From Oasisia sp. SBJ-2009 (Eukaryota > Annelida > Polychaeta > Sabellida > Siboglinidae), in the NCBI GenBank assembly GCA_964017155.1, contig OZ024856.1, forward strand, positions 13,962,625-14,026,624: a DNA stretch of 64,000 nucleotides. Reading direction: 5' to 3'. The position numbers and the translations under genes were made by a program. This document shows, piece by piece, positions 11,030-38,144 of the stretch. A model generated the notes under the pieces. It did not search any database. It worked only from the letters and a program-made list of their open reading frames with translations, and had not been told where the DNA came from. Within the stretch, counting starts at the first letter, position 1; each line of letters starts with the position of its first letter.

Positions 11030-12560
11030 GGCAATGGCCCACCCCAATTACTGAACATTTGGGGGGTAGACTTTGGACCCAACACTGCTTGCCTGATTCA
11101 TAGCGTGACAAGATGCAGAGCTTACACGGGTGCCTGTGTAGGACTTCCCAATCCCACCTTTTGGCAAAGAAATTTGTCATCACTAAAATTAGATCAAATT
11201 ACACAAGTGCAGGTATCCGCTGGTTCCGCCGTAGGCGATATAAATATCCACCAGGGCGACCAGGCTGCAATCCTAGGGGTGACAGGGCAGACAAAAATTA
11301 ATAATCTATAATGTGCTTGATAGCTAATGCCTATTAATACATCAACACAAGGAGTGCAAAATAACAGAGCCCGGCATGATGAATATTTACTGGACTAAGA
11401 TCAATTTGCGGGCTGCGGCCAACCAAGCAATTTATCTAGTGATTTTCCACTAGGTAATCGGAAGTTTATATCTTATTATTAATTTTACTACTAGACCTAT
11501 GTAGAGTTTTTAAGACAGGGGAGTGATCAGACTCGCTAGATATGCCTAAACATTTGTTTTATGAACAGAACAAGTATGAGAACATTTCCTATGCTTACCC
11601 CATCAGGCCTAACAGTGGGTCACACACCCCTCGTCCCCCACTGATCGACGCCCATGCTGTGCCTGTGTTGAACTTCCCAGTCCAACATTTTGTCAAATAA
11701 ATTTGTCATCACTCAAATGGGAATCATTTTCACAAAGTGCAGAAATCCGCTGCTTTTGCCGTAGGCAAATTTCATCATTTAAAATGTGCTTGATGGTTAG
11801 AGCCTATTAATAATATCAACACGAGGTTGCAAACTGATAGAGCCCGGCAGCAGGTAACATTTTTCCGATAGTTATACACTTTCCGATCGGCCTTTCTGCG
11901 TATGCGCGACAAATTTAAAATCATCAATGTGCAGCGAAATAACAAAGCATTTTTGGTACAAATGCCACGGCCTCTTCGTTGAGTCTCCTGTGATGACTAC
12001 TGTGAAGAGTTGTCTAAAATGTCGTTCAATACATTAAAATATTACGTTTGTTTAAATCAGTATCACGGATTATGGCGCACTAACAGCAAAACATGCCTCA
12101 AAACCTGTTTGCCTCGTGTTAATTTGCGATACATAACTATGCTGAGAGGTTATATACATCATAACGAGCAGCACGTAGTAAATATACCATAAATGCGTTG
12201 TCGTTTCGCTGCACATTGATAATTTTACATTTATCGCCGGAAAAATGTAAGCGCTACACCGCAGCCCGGCATGATAATTATTTACTAAAGTAAGTTCAAG
12301 TTGCGCACTGTGGCCAGCCAAGCAATTTATTTAGTCAATTTTCTAATGGGTGGTCGGAACTTCCTATCGCGAGTTTATTGTCTAGCTAGTTCTATGTAGC
12401 GGCTTTTAATAGACAGGAGAGTTGAATCAGGTTATATGCGTCGCAATTTTTCTGAACTGAAAAGTGTGGGGGGGGGGACAATTCCTATGCTGTCCCCCAC
12501 CCTGGAAAGTGGGGGGACGCATCCCCCCGTCCCCCACCGATCGACGCCCGTGCGCACAAC
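11030..12560. repeat. Two tandem diverged copies of an about 540-bp repeat, the second split by an insertion
   Basis: Copy 1 (about 11030-11645) and copy 2 (about 11640-11855 plus 12256-12560) share ordered blocks: cttcccaatcc/cttcccagtcc, aaatttgtcatcact, atccgctg with gccgtaggc, aatgtgcttgat, agagcccggca, aagcaatttat, gacaggggag/gacaggagag, and a terminal gatcgacgccc. Copy 2 is interrupted within the agcccgg block by the element at 11857-12248. No transposase is present; it is probably a non-autonomous element or a local satellite unit. Confidence 0.55.
11857..12248. mobile_element. MITE-like insertion (about 390 bp)
   Basis: The ends match as an 11-bp terminal inverted repeat, acatttttccg and cggaaaaatgt. 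A second inverted match lies inside: 11919-11939 pairs with 12204-12224 at 20 of 21 positions (core atcaatgtgcagcgaaa). It sits inside copy 2 of the surrounding repeat, so it inserted after that duplication. No coding capacity is seen; a target duplication was not resolved. Confidence 0.5.
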
Positions 12561-12589
12561 TACACAAGGACATTCTTAGATTATATGTA

Positions 12590-13545
12590 CAGTTTTGAAC
12601 TTTATACTTCGATAACTAAGCCGAGTAGAATTACAGATATTTCTGCTACGTTCATAGATAATATCTTCACGAACGAATTGCAGTTTTTGCTATTTGTTGT
12701 AATAAGTTTGGATGTAGGTCTGCAACTCCTTCACAATATAGAAGAATTATAAACACCAGTGCAACTGATAAACTTATAGCTGAATTAAATCAATGTACTT
12801 GGCCAAATGTAACAAGCACATTGTATGTGAATTTGTCATATAACAATTTTATATGTGACTTTCAAGATCTATTAAAACAAACATTGCCCGATAAAGCGTA
12901 CTATTAACACGGAAACTATTTGTGCATATAATCCATGGCTAACCAATGGACTGAAAAATGCATGCAAAAAGACAAATTGGCCATAAAACATATTTCTGTC
13001 GTGTAGAACATTAGCCGCAGAAACCATATACAAAACTTACAAAAATAAACTTACCTCAATACTGAAATTATCTATAAAAAATGTTATAGTAAATTATTAG
13101 ATAAATATCGTAATAACATAGCAGAAACATGGCAAATTCTGAGAACAGTAATTGGCAAAATAATTTACGACAATCCAGCTACTCATTTTATAGTAGAAGG
13201 AAGCCAAGTTAATAACAAAACGGAGATAGCTAGCGTATTCAATATTTTTTACAACTATTGGACCTGATTTAGCGAATAACATTAAAAAAAAACACATAAA
13301 ACATCTGTGTATATGATTACATAACTTCCAGAAATAAGAAAAGTATGTTTCTTTCACCAATTGATGAATGTGAAGTTGTAAACAGTCGTAAAAGCAAAAC
13401 ATTCACTGACGGTGATATCATCGATTTAGACTTATTAAAAGTGTAATTACATCTATCGTAAAGCCAATAACACATATGTTTAACTTATCTTTCCAAACTG
13501 GAACTTTTCCTGTAAAAATGAAAATCGCCAATTCAACTTCCTTAT
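12590..13545 (+). pseudogene. Decayed non-LTR retrotransposon, endonuclease end and linker
   Basis: Translating across frameshifts gives the C-terminal part of an APE-type endonuclease (ITKPSRITD, FIDNIFTN), then a linker typical of LINE ORF2 (LLDKYRNNIAETWQILRTVIGKI, followed by an ANNIKKK-like block), then the segment leading to reverse transcriptase (TSIVKPITHMFNLSFQTGTFPVKMKIA). It ends abruptly at about 13545, where a different LINE begins. Many stops and indels make it inactive. The clade is probably in the jockey/CR1 group. Confidence 0.55.
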
Positions 13546-13579
13546 AGTACACTGCGGATACTCGGCACCTTGCGTCCCT

Positions 13580-14410
13580 AGGCAAATGTGCTAGAGGTCT
13601 CGGAGCAGATTGGAGCCCCAGAGGTGTTGTGTGCAATCAGTTAAGAACTTCACATACCTGGGCAGTACTGTTGTATCTGACAACATCATTTATGTGGAAA
13701 TTAACAACTGTATTCAAGCAGCCACTCGAGCCTTTGGAGGACTATGGAAGCGTGTATGGTCACAACATGGTATTTCAGTCTCCACAGAGTGTAAGGTGTA
13801 CAAAGCTACTATGCTTCCAACACTACTGTACTCAGCACAGACACACACTCTCTATCGTCGCCATTTTAGAAAACTTTCCAAATTACATCTTCGACATCCA
13901 CGACAAATCCTGCGGATCTCATGGAAAGATCGCATTCCACATGTTAAAGTCTTGAGACGGGCTAATATGTCCAGCTTAGAAGCCACTCTAACAGCTCCGT
14001 TGGACTAGATATATCATCTGTATGAATGACAGCAGATTACTAAAGGCTGTATTCTATGGAGAATTAGCCAAAGGGAAACGTCTTCGTGGTGGACAACGGC
14101 TGCGATACAAAGATGTAGACAAACGACACCTAAAGTCTACACACATCACCGTAGACCACTGGGAGACTCTTGCACGAGATCCACAACAGTGGAGGCAGGC
14201 CATAAAGGAAAAAGCCATATTGAAGAAAAGATATAAAAAAAATACCAACATGATCACAATCTCCGCCATGGCTTTCCTGATGCTTCTGCCCCTATCATCT
14301 TCTGTGTCAACTGCGGGAGAGGCTATACATCTCAAATTGGACTATTCTCTCACAAATGAGCAAAGCACGTAACGAACGAAACCCTACACTGATGTCATCA
14401 TCGAGCACGG
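13580..14410 (+). pseudogene. LINE ORF2 C-terminal fragment with terminal C2H2 zinc finger (copy A)
   Basis: It encodes the region after reverse transcriptase: VKNFTYLGSTVVSDN, IQAATRAFGGLWKRVW, CKVYKATMLPTLLYSAQT, then a C-terminal block with LRGGQRLRYKDVDKRHLK and WETLARDPQQWRQAI. Near 14275-14385 another frame gives a CxNC...H....H finger (copy B shows it more clearly). The sequence is closely similar to 57930-58665, so both belong to one LINE family. It is 5'-truncated and frameshifted. Confidence 0.65.
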
Positions 14411-15016
14411 TGGACAGCAAAGAGAGGATAAGGCAAGACCAATATTTGCGGTAATCATTGTGTATGTTTTTATGTCTGTATCGGAACCACTGGACCAGAA
14501 TGTTTACGATTTCAACATTGACTTTGTGTCCGCAAGAATAGAACGCATTAAACTGATTCACAAAATGTCCCCTAGAGGCGCTTTAAACGCACAGAATGGT
14601 AAAAATGGCGCCACCCACTGAGTTGGCAAGTAGTTTAAGAACGCGCTTGCATCTACAATGTGAACTGGAAATTGTGACGTCATGAAGTAACGTAATATGA
14701 CCCGGTACACTTTCGGTCGAAGCGAATGATGTCTGAAAGGCGTTATTAATGAGGGGTCAATGTTAATCATAATGAATAATGCTTAGATAATTGCTTCAAG
14801 TACTGGTTTAACGCTGTGTGTTGAATCAACGTTGGAGTGTCGCTGTGCTGCAACGCATTTCCTTTCAATTAACAGGCAGAAGAAAACGCGATCCAGCCAG
14901 GAAAGAAGGTTGATTATGAAATTTCGGTGATTTTGTGGCCGCATCGCCACCAGATTGGCATACAAGTGAAACAGTTTAAACACTAATTCACGCATAGTTG
15001 TAGAAGGTAAGTGGCA
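14411..15016. promoter_or_regulatory. Upstream region of the transporter gene; no defined promoter
   Basis: About 600 bp separate the LINE fragment from the transporter start codon. There is an in-frame stop at 15008-15010 and a donor-like aagGTAAGT at 15007, nine bases before the ATG, which could define an alternative 5' UTR exon. I see no clear TATA box or initiator. Confidence 0.3.
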
Positions 15017-27656
<12,640 letters not shown>

Positions 27657-28260
27657 CAGTGCGCGCGCAGACAGTTCATCGACTTCCTGTTTGCATCTCC
27701 GCCCACGAGGACGCTCTTGGAGCGTGCCCGGTGCCAATGTGACAGCTGGAGATTTATAGTTTACACTCTGGACATTTCATATGAGTCCACACACTCACGA
27801 TTAGCTAACCAATAGTAGCACGTAATTGTGATTTCTGCCCATATTTACTCCGGAGACATTTCCAGATATTGATTTGTCTGTGGGCCAGGCTCAACAGCCA
27901 TGTTAAGGTTTCTTAAGCTATGTTACAGTGACTTTGCATGTGTGACTAGTATGACTGATTGCTTGTTTTGCCTTTGATATATTCTGATTACAATCTCACC
28001 TCTTGAAACTAACTTCGCGAGCCAAACGGGAAAAAGGAAGGAAAGATTGTCGAATCGCTGTCTCATTTATATAGTTAACGGTAGGTTATTGTTTGACTTC
28101 AACACACATATTATAGTTATTAATACGCAGTTAAATGTTTCGTATATCTTACTGTGGCGCTGTGAATATACAGTGGATAATAAAGTAAATAGCCATTTGA
28201 ACTGTTGTATTATCTCGCTGCCGACGCAGCTTGATGCCACTCTGGCATTCGTAATAGTTT
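27657..28260. other. No gene seen; probable transporter 3' UTR
   Basis: AT-rich sequence after the TGA at 27656. No clear conserved feature apart from its position downstream of the last exon. Confidence 0.4.
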
Positions 28261-28267
28261 GAAACAT

Positions 28268-30425
<2,158 letters not shown>

Positions 30426-30429
30426 CAAG

Positions 30430-30580
<151 letters not shown>

Positions 30581-30879
30581 TACATATATAGTTGGTATGC
30601 AGGTGTTGCAGTACCTCAGGTATTGCAATACCTCACGGTGTTTGACGCCTCTGCCATACTGCCTTGTGGTACAGGTTCTTGACAGAACCGAAGGCTAAGG
30701 GAACAAGTTCTAACTAGAAACCCATGTCACTATGGAAGAATCAAGGGCGGTTGATGTATAGAACTCCCAACCTCTCTCGACCAGCCACTACAGGGACAAA
30801 CGCCTGTCTTGACATGTTCTTGCCGGTGTGATACCTCTATTTGCTCCCAGAGAGAGAGAGAGCCGCTAGTAACTTGCAA

Positions 30880-33420
30880 AAGCCAGCGGCACTTCAACAC
30901 TTTTTGCTGGCAGCTTCCATGAAATGTACAACTGCACGAATCACAATACCGGATCGGCCGTCGCCCGGGTTACAAAGGACCGCGCTGCTCGACCACCTCA
31001 TCTTCCGTCACAGTGTAAAATCGGCCAGGAAGAAGAAGAAGACAACTACTAACAATTGCACAATGGAACGTCAGGACTCTCCTCGACCCAGAAGCAGTTG
31101 ACAGACCAGAAAGACGCACGGCACTAGTAGCAATGGAACTTGCCAAATACAACTTCGACATCGCCGTCCTATGTGAAACAAGGTTCTCAGAGTCTGGTAG
31201 TCTCAACAACGTGGAATACTCTTTCTTCTGGAATGCAAACCCGAAGGAGAAAGAAGGGAGGCCGGAGTGGGCGTTGCTATCAAAAAGAATATCGTCACAA
31301 AGCTGACAGAAATGACACGGCAAGTAAGTGACAGAATCATGACGATCAGACTACCTCTGACAAGGGCAATTTTGCTACAATTATCAGCGTGTACGCTCAA
31401 CAATGACAAACCCAGATGAAAACAAGGATACCTTCTACAACCCGCTGGCAAGTGTGCTCAGTGGCATCCCTCGTACAGATAACCTACTGCTGAGAGGATA
31501 CTTCAATGCGAGGATAGGAAGAGATAATGACAAGTGGCCCATGGTCATGGGAAACATGCGATTTGGAAATGCAACTCTAATGGCGAGCTTCTACTGGCTC
31601 TGTGCTCTGAGTTCGAACTGATTGTGATGAACACCATGTCCAAGCAGAAGGATGACCATAAGACCACCTGGATGCATCCTCGTTCCAGACACTGGCATAT
31701 GATCGGCTTCGTCATCACGAGGTGTCGGGATAAGATGGACATCCACAGTACCCGAGCCATGCGTGGAGCTAACTGCTGGACCGATCACCAGATGTTGGGG
31801 GTCAAAATTGGCTTTCAGAATACGACAACAGCACAACAGACAATGGACAAGTAAGCCCACCAAGCTCAACAGAGCAAATCTAAGTACCATCAGCCATAGG
31901 GAGAGTTTTGAGCAGGAGATGGACAGTGCTCTCGCCCAGTGGGCGGAGGAGGAACGCTCAACACCAGACGGGGGATGAGCAGCAGGTCGTATACATCACA
32001 GCCAAGACATACATTGGCAAGCCAGACAGAAAACACCAGGACTGGTTCAACCCCAACGAGCAGGAGCTACAGACTCTTATGAGCAGAAGAGACCAAGTCC
32101 ACCAGAGAGTGTTGCAAACCAGGAGCACTAGATCCACCACTGCAGCATACAAAGATGCCTGCAGCCTGCTACAAAAACGCACCCGTGTACTGAAGTCAGA
32201 CTGGTGGGAAAGGAAGGCAGTGGTGCTGCAGAGAGCTGAAGTGTAGGGACCCAAGAAGAAGGGACCTGTTCACCTGAAATCAACAGATGGAATGGCTACC
32301 TTCTGTGATAGCAAGAGAGATGTGGCAAGATGGAGTGAACACTTCCAGAAGCTACTCAACGTCCCTGGCGACATAGATCATGAAGCCCTGGACAACATCC
32401 CGCTGCGTATTACCAAGACAAGCCTCGATGAGATTCCAACCAGCTGACTAGAGCAATCGCCGGCCTGAAAGATGGCAAATCACCTGTGGAGATGGAATTC
32501 CTGCTGAAGTATGGAAGCACAGAGGAGACACTCTGTTCAGCAGACTGCACGAATTAATCACCAATGCCTGGGAGGTGGGTTCTGTACGACAAGCATGGAA
32601 GGATGCCAGCATTGTAACCATCTATAAGAAAGGTGATCGAACAGATTGTGGGAACTATAGAAGAATCACTCTTCTTTCCATAGCAGGCAAGATCTTCGCC
32701 AGGATCCTGCTCAACAGACTATCTACCCACATAACACCAGAGGTAGTTCCGGAGACACAATGTGGATTCAGAGGTAACCGGAGTACCGTGGATGTGATAA
32801 TTTGGTTCCGACAGCTACAAGAAAAGTGCATAGAGCAGGACCGACCACTGTTCGTGGTATTTGTCGACTTCAGTAAGGCGTTCGATACAGTTGGGAGGAC
32901 CGGGCTATGGCAGCTACTGAGGAAGTATGGATGCCCAGAGAAGTTCACAACTATGATCGAGGCTCTACATACCGGAATGATGGCGAATGTTCGTGTTGGA
33001 GGGGAAGTCTCAGAATCGTTCAGTGTTACAAATGGGGTCAAGCAAGTTTGTGTACTGGCCCCCACGCTCTTCTCCATCTTCCTATAAGCATGCTCGATGA
33101 GGCTTTCCGAGATATGGGAGATGGCGTCTACATACAGTCCAGACAGAGCGCTGACATTTTCAACGTCGCACACTTGAGAGCGAAGACCAAAACTACTAGG
33201 ATACTGATGAAAGAGCTGCTATTCGCAGATGACAGTGCACTGGTTGTCCACTCTGCTGAAGAGATGTAGAAAATGTGGATGCTTTCACAGATTCGTCAAA
33301 AAAGTTTGGTCTGAAGATTAACATCAAGAAGACCGAGGTGCTGTAGCAACCCAACTCTACAAGAACCCGAGAGGAGGATATCACGGTTAATGGAAACAAG
33401 TTGAAATCTGTTCTGGAATT
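30880..33420 (+). pseudogene. Non-LTR retrotransposon, endonuclease to reverse transcriptase, many frameshifts
   Basis: Correcting frame gives an endonuclease start (NVRTLLDPEAVDRPERRTAL, then ELAKYNFDIAVLCETRFSES), later endonuclease parts (IPRTDNLLLRGYFNARIGRD, MNTMSKQKDDHKTTWMHPRS, NCWTDHQMLG), a linker and RT: AWKDASIVTIYKKGDRTDCG, TQCGFRGNRSTVDVI, VDFSKAFDTVGRTG, NGVKQVCVLAPTLFSIF and LLFADDSAL, then KINIKKTEVL. It ends within the LEFTFLGST-like motif at about 33420. The order is preserved but at least six stops or indels are present. The RT style resembles the copies at 13580 and 57117 but is a different family. Confidence 0.7.
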
Positions 33421-33424
33421 CACC

Positions 33425-34050
33425 TTTTTATCATCATCATCATCATCATGCTGTCGGTCGCGATGCGACAAAGACTGCTTTCATCACTTGACTATTGCTC
33501 TCCATTTATCTCTCTGCGGTGAGAGTGATGTCCAGGAGTCGGTGTTTATGTCAGCTTCTGCATGGTTTCTCTTGATGGTACCCTTGAACCGGAGACGAGG
33601 GAGCTCACTCTTTCTATGACGAGAAGACAGTTGAGAGTAGAGAATCTCCTTTGGTAGCCTGTCTGGTGACATCGTCATGAGGTATCCAGTCCACCGGAGA
33701 TTCTTTGTCATCAGAAGATTTTCCATAGATGGCAGCCCTGTCCGTTCGAGTATGTCCTTGTTTGTCACTTTGTCCATCCAGGTTATCCTCATGATCGAAA
33801 TGCAGATGTCGCATCATGAAGGCATGCAACTTTTTCACCTGTCTTCTGTACACTGTCCAGGCCTCGGCTCCATATAGGAGGGTGGACAGCACGATTACAA
33901 GGTATATATCTGGCCTTTAACCCGCATGGAACCATGGTGGTTGTTCCAGAGTCTCTGGCGTAGTCGGCCGAAAGATGCACTTGCCTTGGCCATCCTCCTC
34001 TGTATTTCATCGTCAATGCATCCATTATTTGATATAGTAGCACTATGTCA
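33425..34050 (-). pseudogene. LINE ORF2 C-terminal fragment, opposite strand
   Basis: On the - strand it encodes STLLYGAEAWTVYRRQVKKL, HAFMMRHL, a segment with WMDKVTNKDILERTGLPSME, LRWTGYLMTMSPDRLPKEIL, and DSWTSLSPQRDKWRAIVK. The 3' end carries an (ATG)n tail next to cgcatcgcgaccgacagc. This is the post-RT region of the same general LINE style, placed tail-to-tail with the + copy that ends at 33420. Confidence 0.65.
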
Positions 34051-34590
34051 AGGGTAAAAAATGTAATTGATAAAATCAACTAAACTAATCTTTACTCAAA
34101 CGTATCACCCATTTGAAATACAAACATGCCTAACAGTTTGACTTATGACTTACCGAAATATAATAACTATAATTTCAAAAATGTCTTGGATCACAACACT
34201 ATTTTTCGTAGGCAGTATTTCTATATAAATAAATAAATTTATCTTCGCTATGATATATTCACCATGATATACTTTAGCCTTTATCATTAGTCACCATATT
34301 ACACCTAAACATAGTCGTTTATTGGAGTCAGCAAAGGTAGGCCTTATGTTATTGTATATTGTGTATGAATAGGGCTATGCCGCTCTTAGTTCTTTTTTAT
34401 GCATTTACGCTTGTTTGCATGACGTCACATGAAATGCACACCATCACGTGATATAGTAAACAATCTCGCGAGAAATAGTTTGCGAATCGTCAAAGGTAAA
34501 GTACGCGTACCTGATTCGTGCACAAAAGTAAGTAAATTACAACGTTCTATAGAACCAACAAATATTAAATAAATTATGTATAAGATAAAG
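34051..34590. other. No gene seen; motifs of a possible promoter
   Basis: Contains CRE/E-box-like motifs near 34420-34450 (tgacgtca and atcacgtgat), but no start site could be assigned. A gene on either strand might use them; evidence is weak. Confidence 0.3.
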
Positions 34591-34596
34591 ACTTAC

Positions 34597-34781
34597 ATTC
34601 GGGGATCGAACTTCAAGCCCTCTCGCTCGCCCGAGGTGGGTAAAATATCCTTGGGATTAGCACTGCCGGCTAGCACTAGTTCCCTGGGGGTGTAGCTACT
34701 TTCCACACGTTGTTTTATCAATCTAAATGCAAATAATTTACATACATAATCATAGGAAAACATTTCAAAAAATAAACTCAT
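34597..34781 (-). CDS. Candidate first coding exon of an unidentified small gene
   Basis: Read on the - strand, ATG at 34781 opens MSLFFEMFSYDYVCKLFAFR, then IKQRVESSYTPRELVLAGSA, NPKDILPTSGEREGLKFDPR, and ends at a perfect donor GTAAGT (34596-34591). The Pro/Gly/acidic ending looks like real protein. Just upstream (34830-34960) lies a GC- and CpG-rich stretch with paired acgtcacgtcacg motifs, suitable for a promoter. I do not recognise the product, and no downstream exon was found towards lower coordinates, where LINEs dominate. The frame is also open upstream of the ATG. Confidence 0.4.
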
Positions 34782-34989
34782 ATCTTTGCTTCCTCGTATC
34801 CTTTTTTCGTTGTTTTTGTTTCGATTTAGTGGGCCCAGATTCGGCCAAACGAATACCGTGCATGCCCGCGCAAGCGCAGTGCCCACCTTTATATGCTCTG
34901 ACGTAGCGTTGGTGACAAACGTCACGTCACGCCCGGGACGAGTTTCCTTAAAACGCATACAGCGCTTGCATTTTATCAATATTTACGAC

Positions 34990-35580
34990 TAACTATCATA
35001 TTGGTATACTTGATGGATTGCCAACAAAAATTATGTTAGTAACAACGGCCAGCTACCGTTGCTGTCCTGTATTCGGCGGATTTCGGTTTATCTATGTTTC
35101 ACTAAGGCGTTTAGTACGTTGGGTTTCCCCAAAGGTGCACACTTAGTGTCCATTTGATGTTTTAGGAAATCTCGGAGTAGCAATACTATCAACAAGTTTA
35201 ATTCCGTTATCTAGAAACACGTTACTTGGAAATAGAAAGGAATGCAAACTACTAAATATATTTTTATGATAACTAAATCTGGGGTGGGGAATCCACGGAT
35301 ATCGTCGATCCACCTGGCGGTGGGTTGGGGCATTATGGATGCAAGTAGCCAAATGAACAGAGATTCAGTCGTGAATGCTGTATCAAAAGACATCACACAA
35401 TCGGTGTTCTGTTGCGCAAACACGTGACAACATGAATTAGTACTTCGAAAGGCTACGCATACTTAGCTAGTTTGTCAGTCCGTTTGGTTGTAGTTCCGCC
35501 TACTGATATGAAGGACGAGGTGTCTACTAACACCCATCACTTTTGTGAATGAATAGTGTGCTTCTGTGGGCGTGAAGTCG
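34990..35580. other. No gene seen
   Basis: Unique-looking sequence with short ORFs on both strands and no protein-like conservation that I can recognise. It lies between the candidate - strand promoter and the NIS repeat. Confidence 0.35.
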
Positions 35581-35589
35581 GGATTCAAC

Positions 35590-35675
35590 AATGTCGAATA
35601 TCTCGAATATCTCGAATATCTCGAATATCTCGAATATCTCGAATATCTCGAATATCTCGAATATCTCGAATATCA
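35590..35675 (+). repeat. 9-bp tandem repeat (tcgaatatc)n encoding Asn-Ile-Ser
   Basis: About nine near-perfect copies. In the frame starting with ATG at 35591 each copy reads Ser-Asn-Ile, giving overlapping N-I-S glycosylation sequons, then SSSTETVGNSS. The other two frames read Arg-Ile-Ser and Glu-Tyr-Leu. It may be the start of a secreted or membrane protein, or a plain minisatellite. Confidence 0.8.
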
Positions 35676-36200
35676 GCAGCTCAACAGAAACGGTCGGCAA
35701 CAGCAGTAGGGTGTATGAGTGCGTATTACATTCCGCTGTCTTCGTGTGTTCTGTGCCGTTCTATAGGTTGTTCATGCACTAAACCCACATCTGGTTGTTG
35801 TCACTATACGCACACACGCACGCACGCATGCGCATATGCAAGTACACAACATACCCACATATACACCTTGGTAACCGCATCTGTTACACCGCATAATGTC
35901 ATTAGACAATTGTTCGCAACATCTTGCCTGTTTATTAGGTTGGTAACTATTAATGTAAACCATCCACACTCGGCCATAGAACAGTTGATGCAGATAGCAA
36001 CAGTGAAAGAACGGATGCGAAGTAGATAGGAAAAATAGTCACAGTCTACTATTGGGTTTTCTTGGGCATATATGTCCGATACGAATCATTCACAAAAACG
36101 CCGCTGTGTTTAAGTGTTTGTAAGCTAACAAGAACATTTGCGTTTATACTAGTGTATATAATTAAACAAGTAATGCATGTTTCATTCCATTCTGAAATAG

Positions 36201-36386
36201 ATTGTCAAACGTAAGTACTTTGACGAATTGGTCATCGACGATAAGCACGACGACATCTACAACAAATATGACAACTATGAAGATTTTCAAGTGGAGCGAG
36301 CACAACGAAGATGTCCAGAACGCTACCTCCGTCTTCATCGTAATCGTGTCGTTAATCTGCGTTATATGGTTCTACTTTAGAGTAAG
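36201..36386 (+). CDS. Candidate exon: Ser/Thr-rich segment plus one membrane helix
   Basis: An acceptor-like tctgaaatag ends at 36200. The open frame reads LSNVSTLTNWSSTISTTTST, then KIFKWSEHNEDVQNATSV, then a helix FIVIVSLICVIWFYF followed by Arg-Val-Arg. It has several N-glycosylation sequons (NVS, NWS, NAT). Two donors are possible: agaGTAAGG at 36382 and aagGTGACT at 36387. Layout and exit motif (W-F-Y-F-x-V-R) resemble the exon at 60346. The function is unknown; it could be part of a single-pass membrane protein. No adjoining exon was joined with confidence. Confidence 0.4.
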
Positions 36387-36399
36387 GTGACTCGCTTTT

Positions 36400-37255
36400 T
36401 TGGTTTACACATTTCCACTCAAATAATTATTAAACGGTTTGACATAGCAAAGTACGTCAGTTAAAATGTTGTAAGCATTTTGAATTGCTGGATGTCAAAT
36501 GGATTTTAGTTAACCGGTATTCCAACATGTTAGGTTTCGTTCCTTTGATTCATGCTACTCGTTCTCTTGAGGCGGTTGCTCTGTGAGTGGATGTTACTGT
36601 TACTTTACTCTATTCCTTGGAACGACTTTAAACAAATTCAGCAAACACAAAAAATCCTCGTACCTTTTAATGTTGCTTGGTAATAACATTATTTGAATTT
36701 GCATATTTAACATATTCAACTGTTCAAGTTGTAGATTGTCCCATCAGAGAGAATGATCTGAGGCGGGAAATATATAATTATATGTTCTTAATATGTTCTT
36801 ACATTAGGGGAGTTTCTAAAATGTAAAAATCGCCGCCGAGCCGTCGTGGATACTGGATGCTACTCCGTGACACACCGGCGAAAGTGTCCTAGTGGCGCGA
36901 CCTGGTGTTAATAGTTTTCAATAGAGAGGCTCACTGTTAATGAGAGAAATCAATTTTTAGGATTAGAATACGCTTATGAGACGACGAATGGATTAGTGAA
37001 ACTGTCCGAGTCGACAAAAACTGTGTAATAAATGCACGTACGGATATATGACTGTGTTTTTGTGTTTGAGCCGAGGGAAGAAGGATAGATACGAACAACA
37101 AAAAATCCCATCGCGACCGTTGAGGACGGAAAGTATAGCGAGTGGTACGCGTCAGTCGTTTACCTCGGCCTTTACCAATTACGACGGCGGCTCAGTGAGG
37201 TCAGTTACGTAGCCTGGATTTTTCATTGGAGGGGGCCACCCGACAATCAAGCAAA
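36400..37255. other. No gene seen
   Basis: Non-repetitive sequence up to the long (TA)n tract. No ORF with recognisable content. Confidence 0.35.
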
Positions 37256-37727
<472 letters not shown>

Positions 37728-38144
37728 CGCTTAAACTGAATACCAACGTGACAACTAAGTTCACTGACCAATGTAGCGGGCAGTTCAGCAAAACCATTCA
37801 CAGGAGGCGTCAAAGTTAGAAAGTAAGAGAGAAACGACACATTGTTAAAGAGACCCGAACCCAAAGCCCCTACATAACATCAGTCTATAGATAACCATCA
37901 CATTCCTCGCTCTACTCTCCCAAACCTACTGACAAAGACCTTTACAAATACCAACATGTACATGTACCTAGTACATGTACCTTACTTTGATGAAACAATA
38001 ATTATACCTTCCCTACCTTAACATAGATCATGTGGCGTTGGCGTTCAACCAGTAACTTCACAACATGTAACGTTACGTATTACAATTTATGAATTCATGA
38101 TAGGAAGTGGCATTTTCCCAGGGCAAAATCCACTAGATTAATTG

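Noticed and set aside
34051..34590. Bidirectional promoter for the candidate - strand exon
   Set aside because: This stretch lies downstream of that exon on its strand; the better promoter candidate is 34830-34960.
35590..35675. Direct repeats considered as a CRISPR array
   Set aside because: Units are 9 bp with no spacers and the window is eukaryotic.
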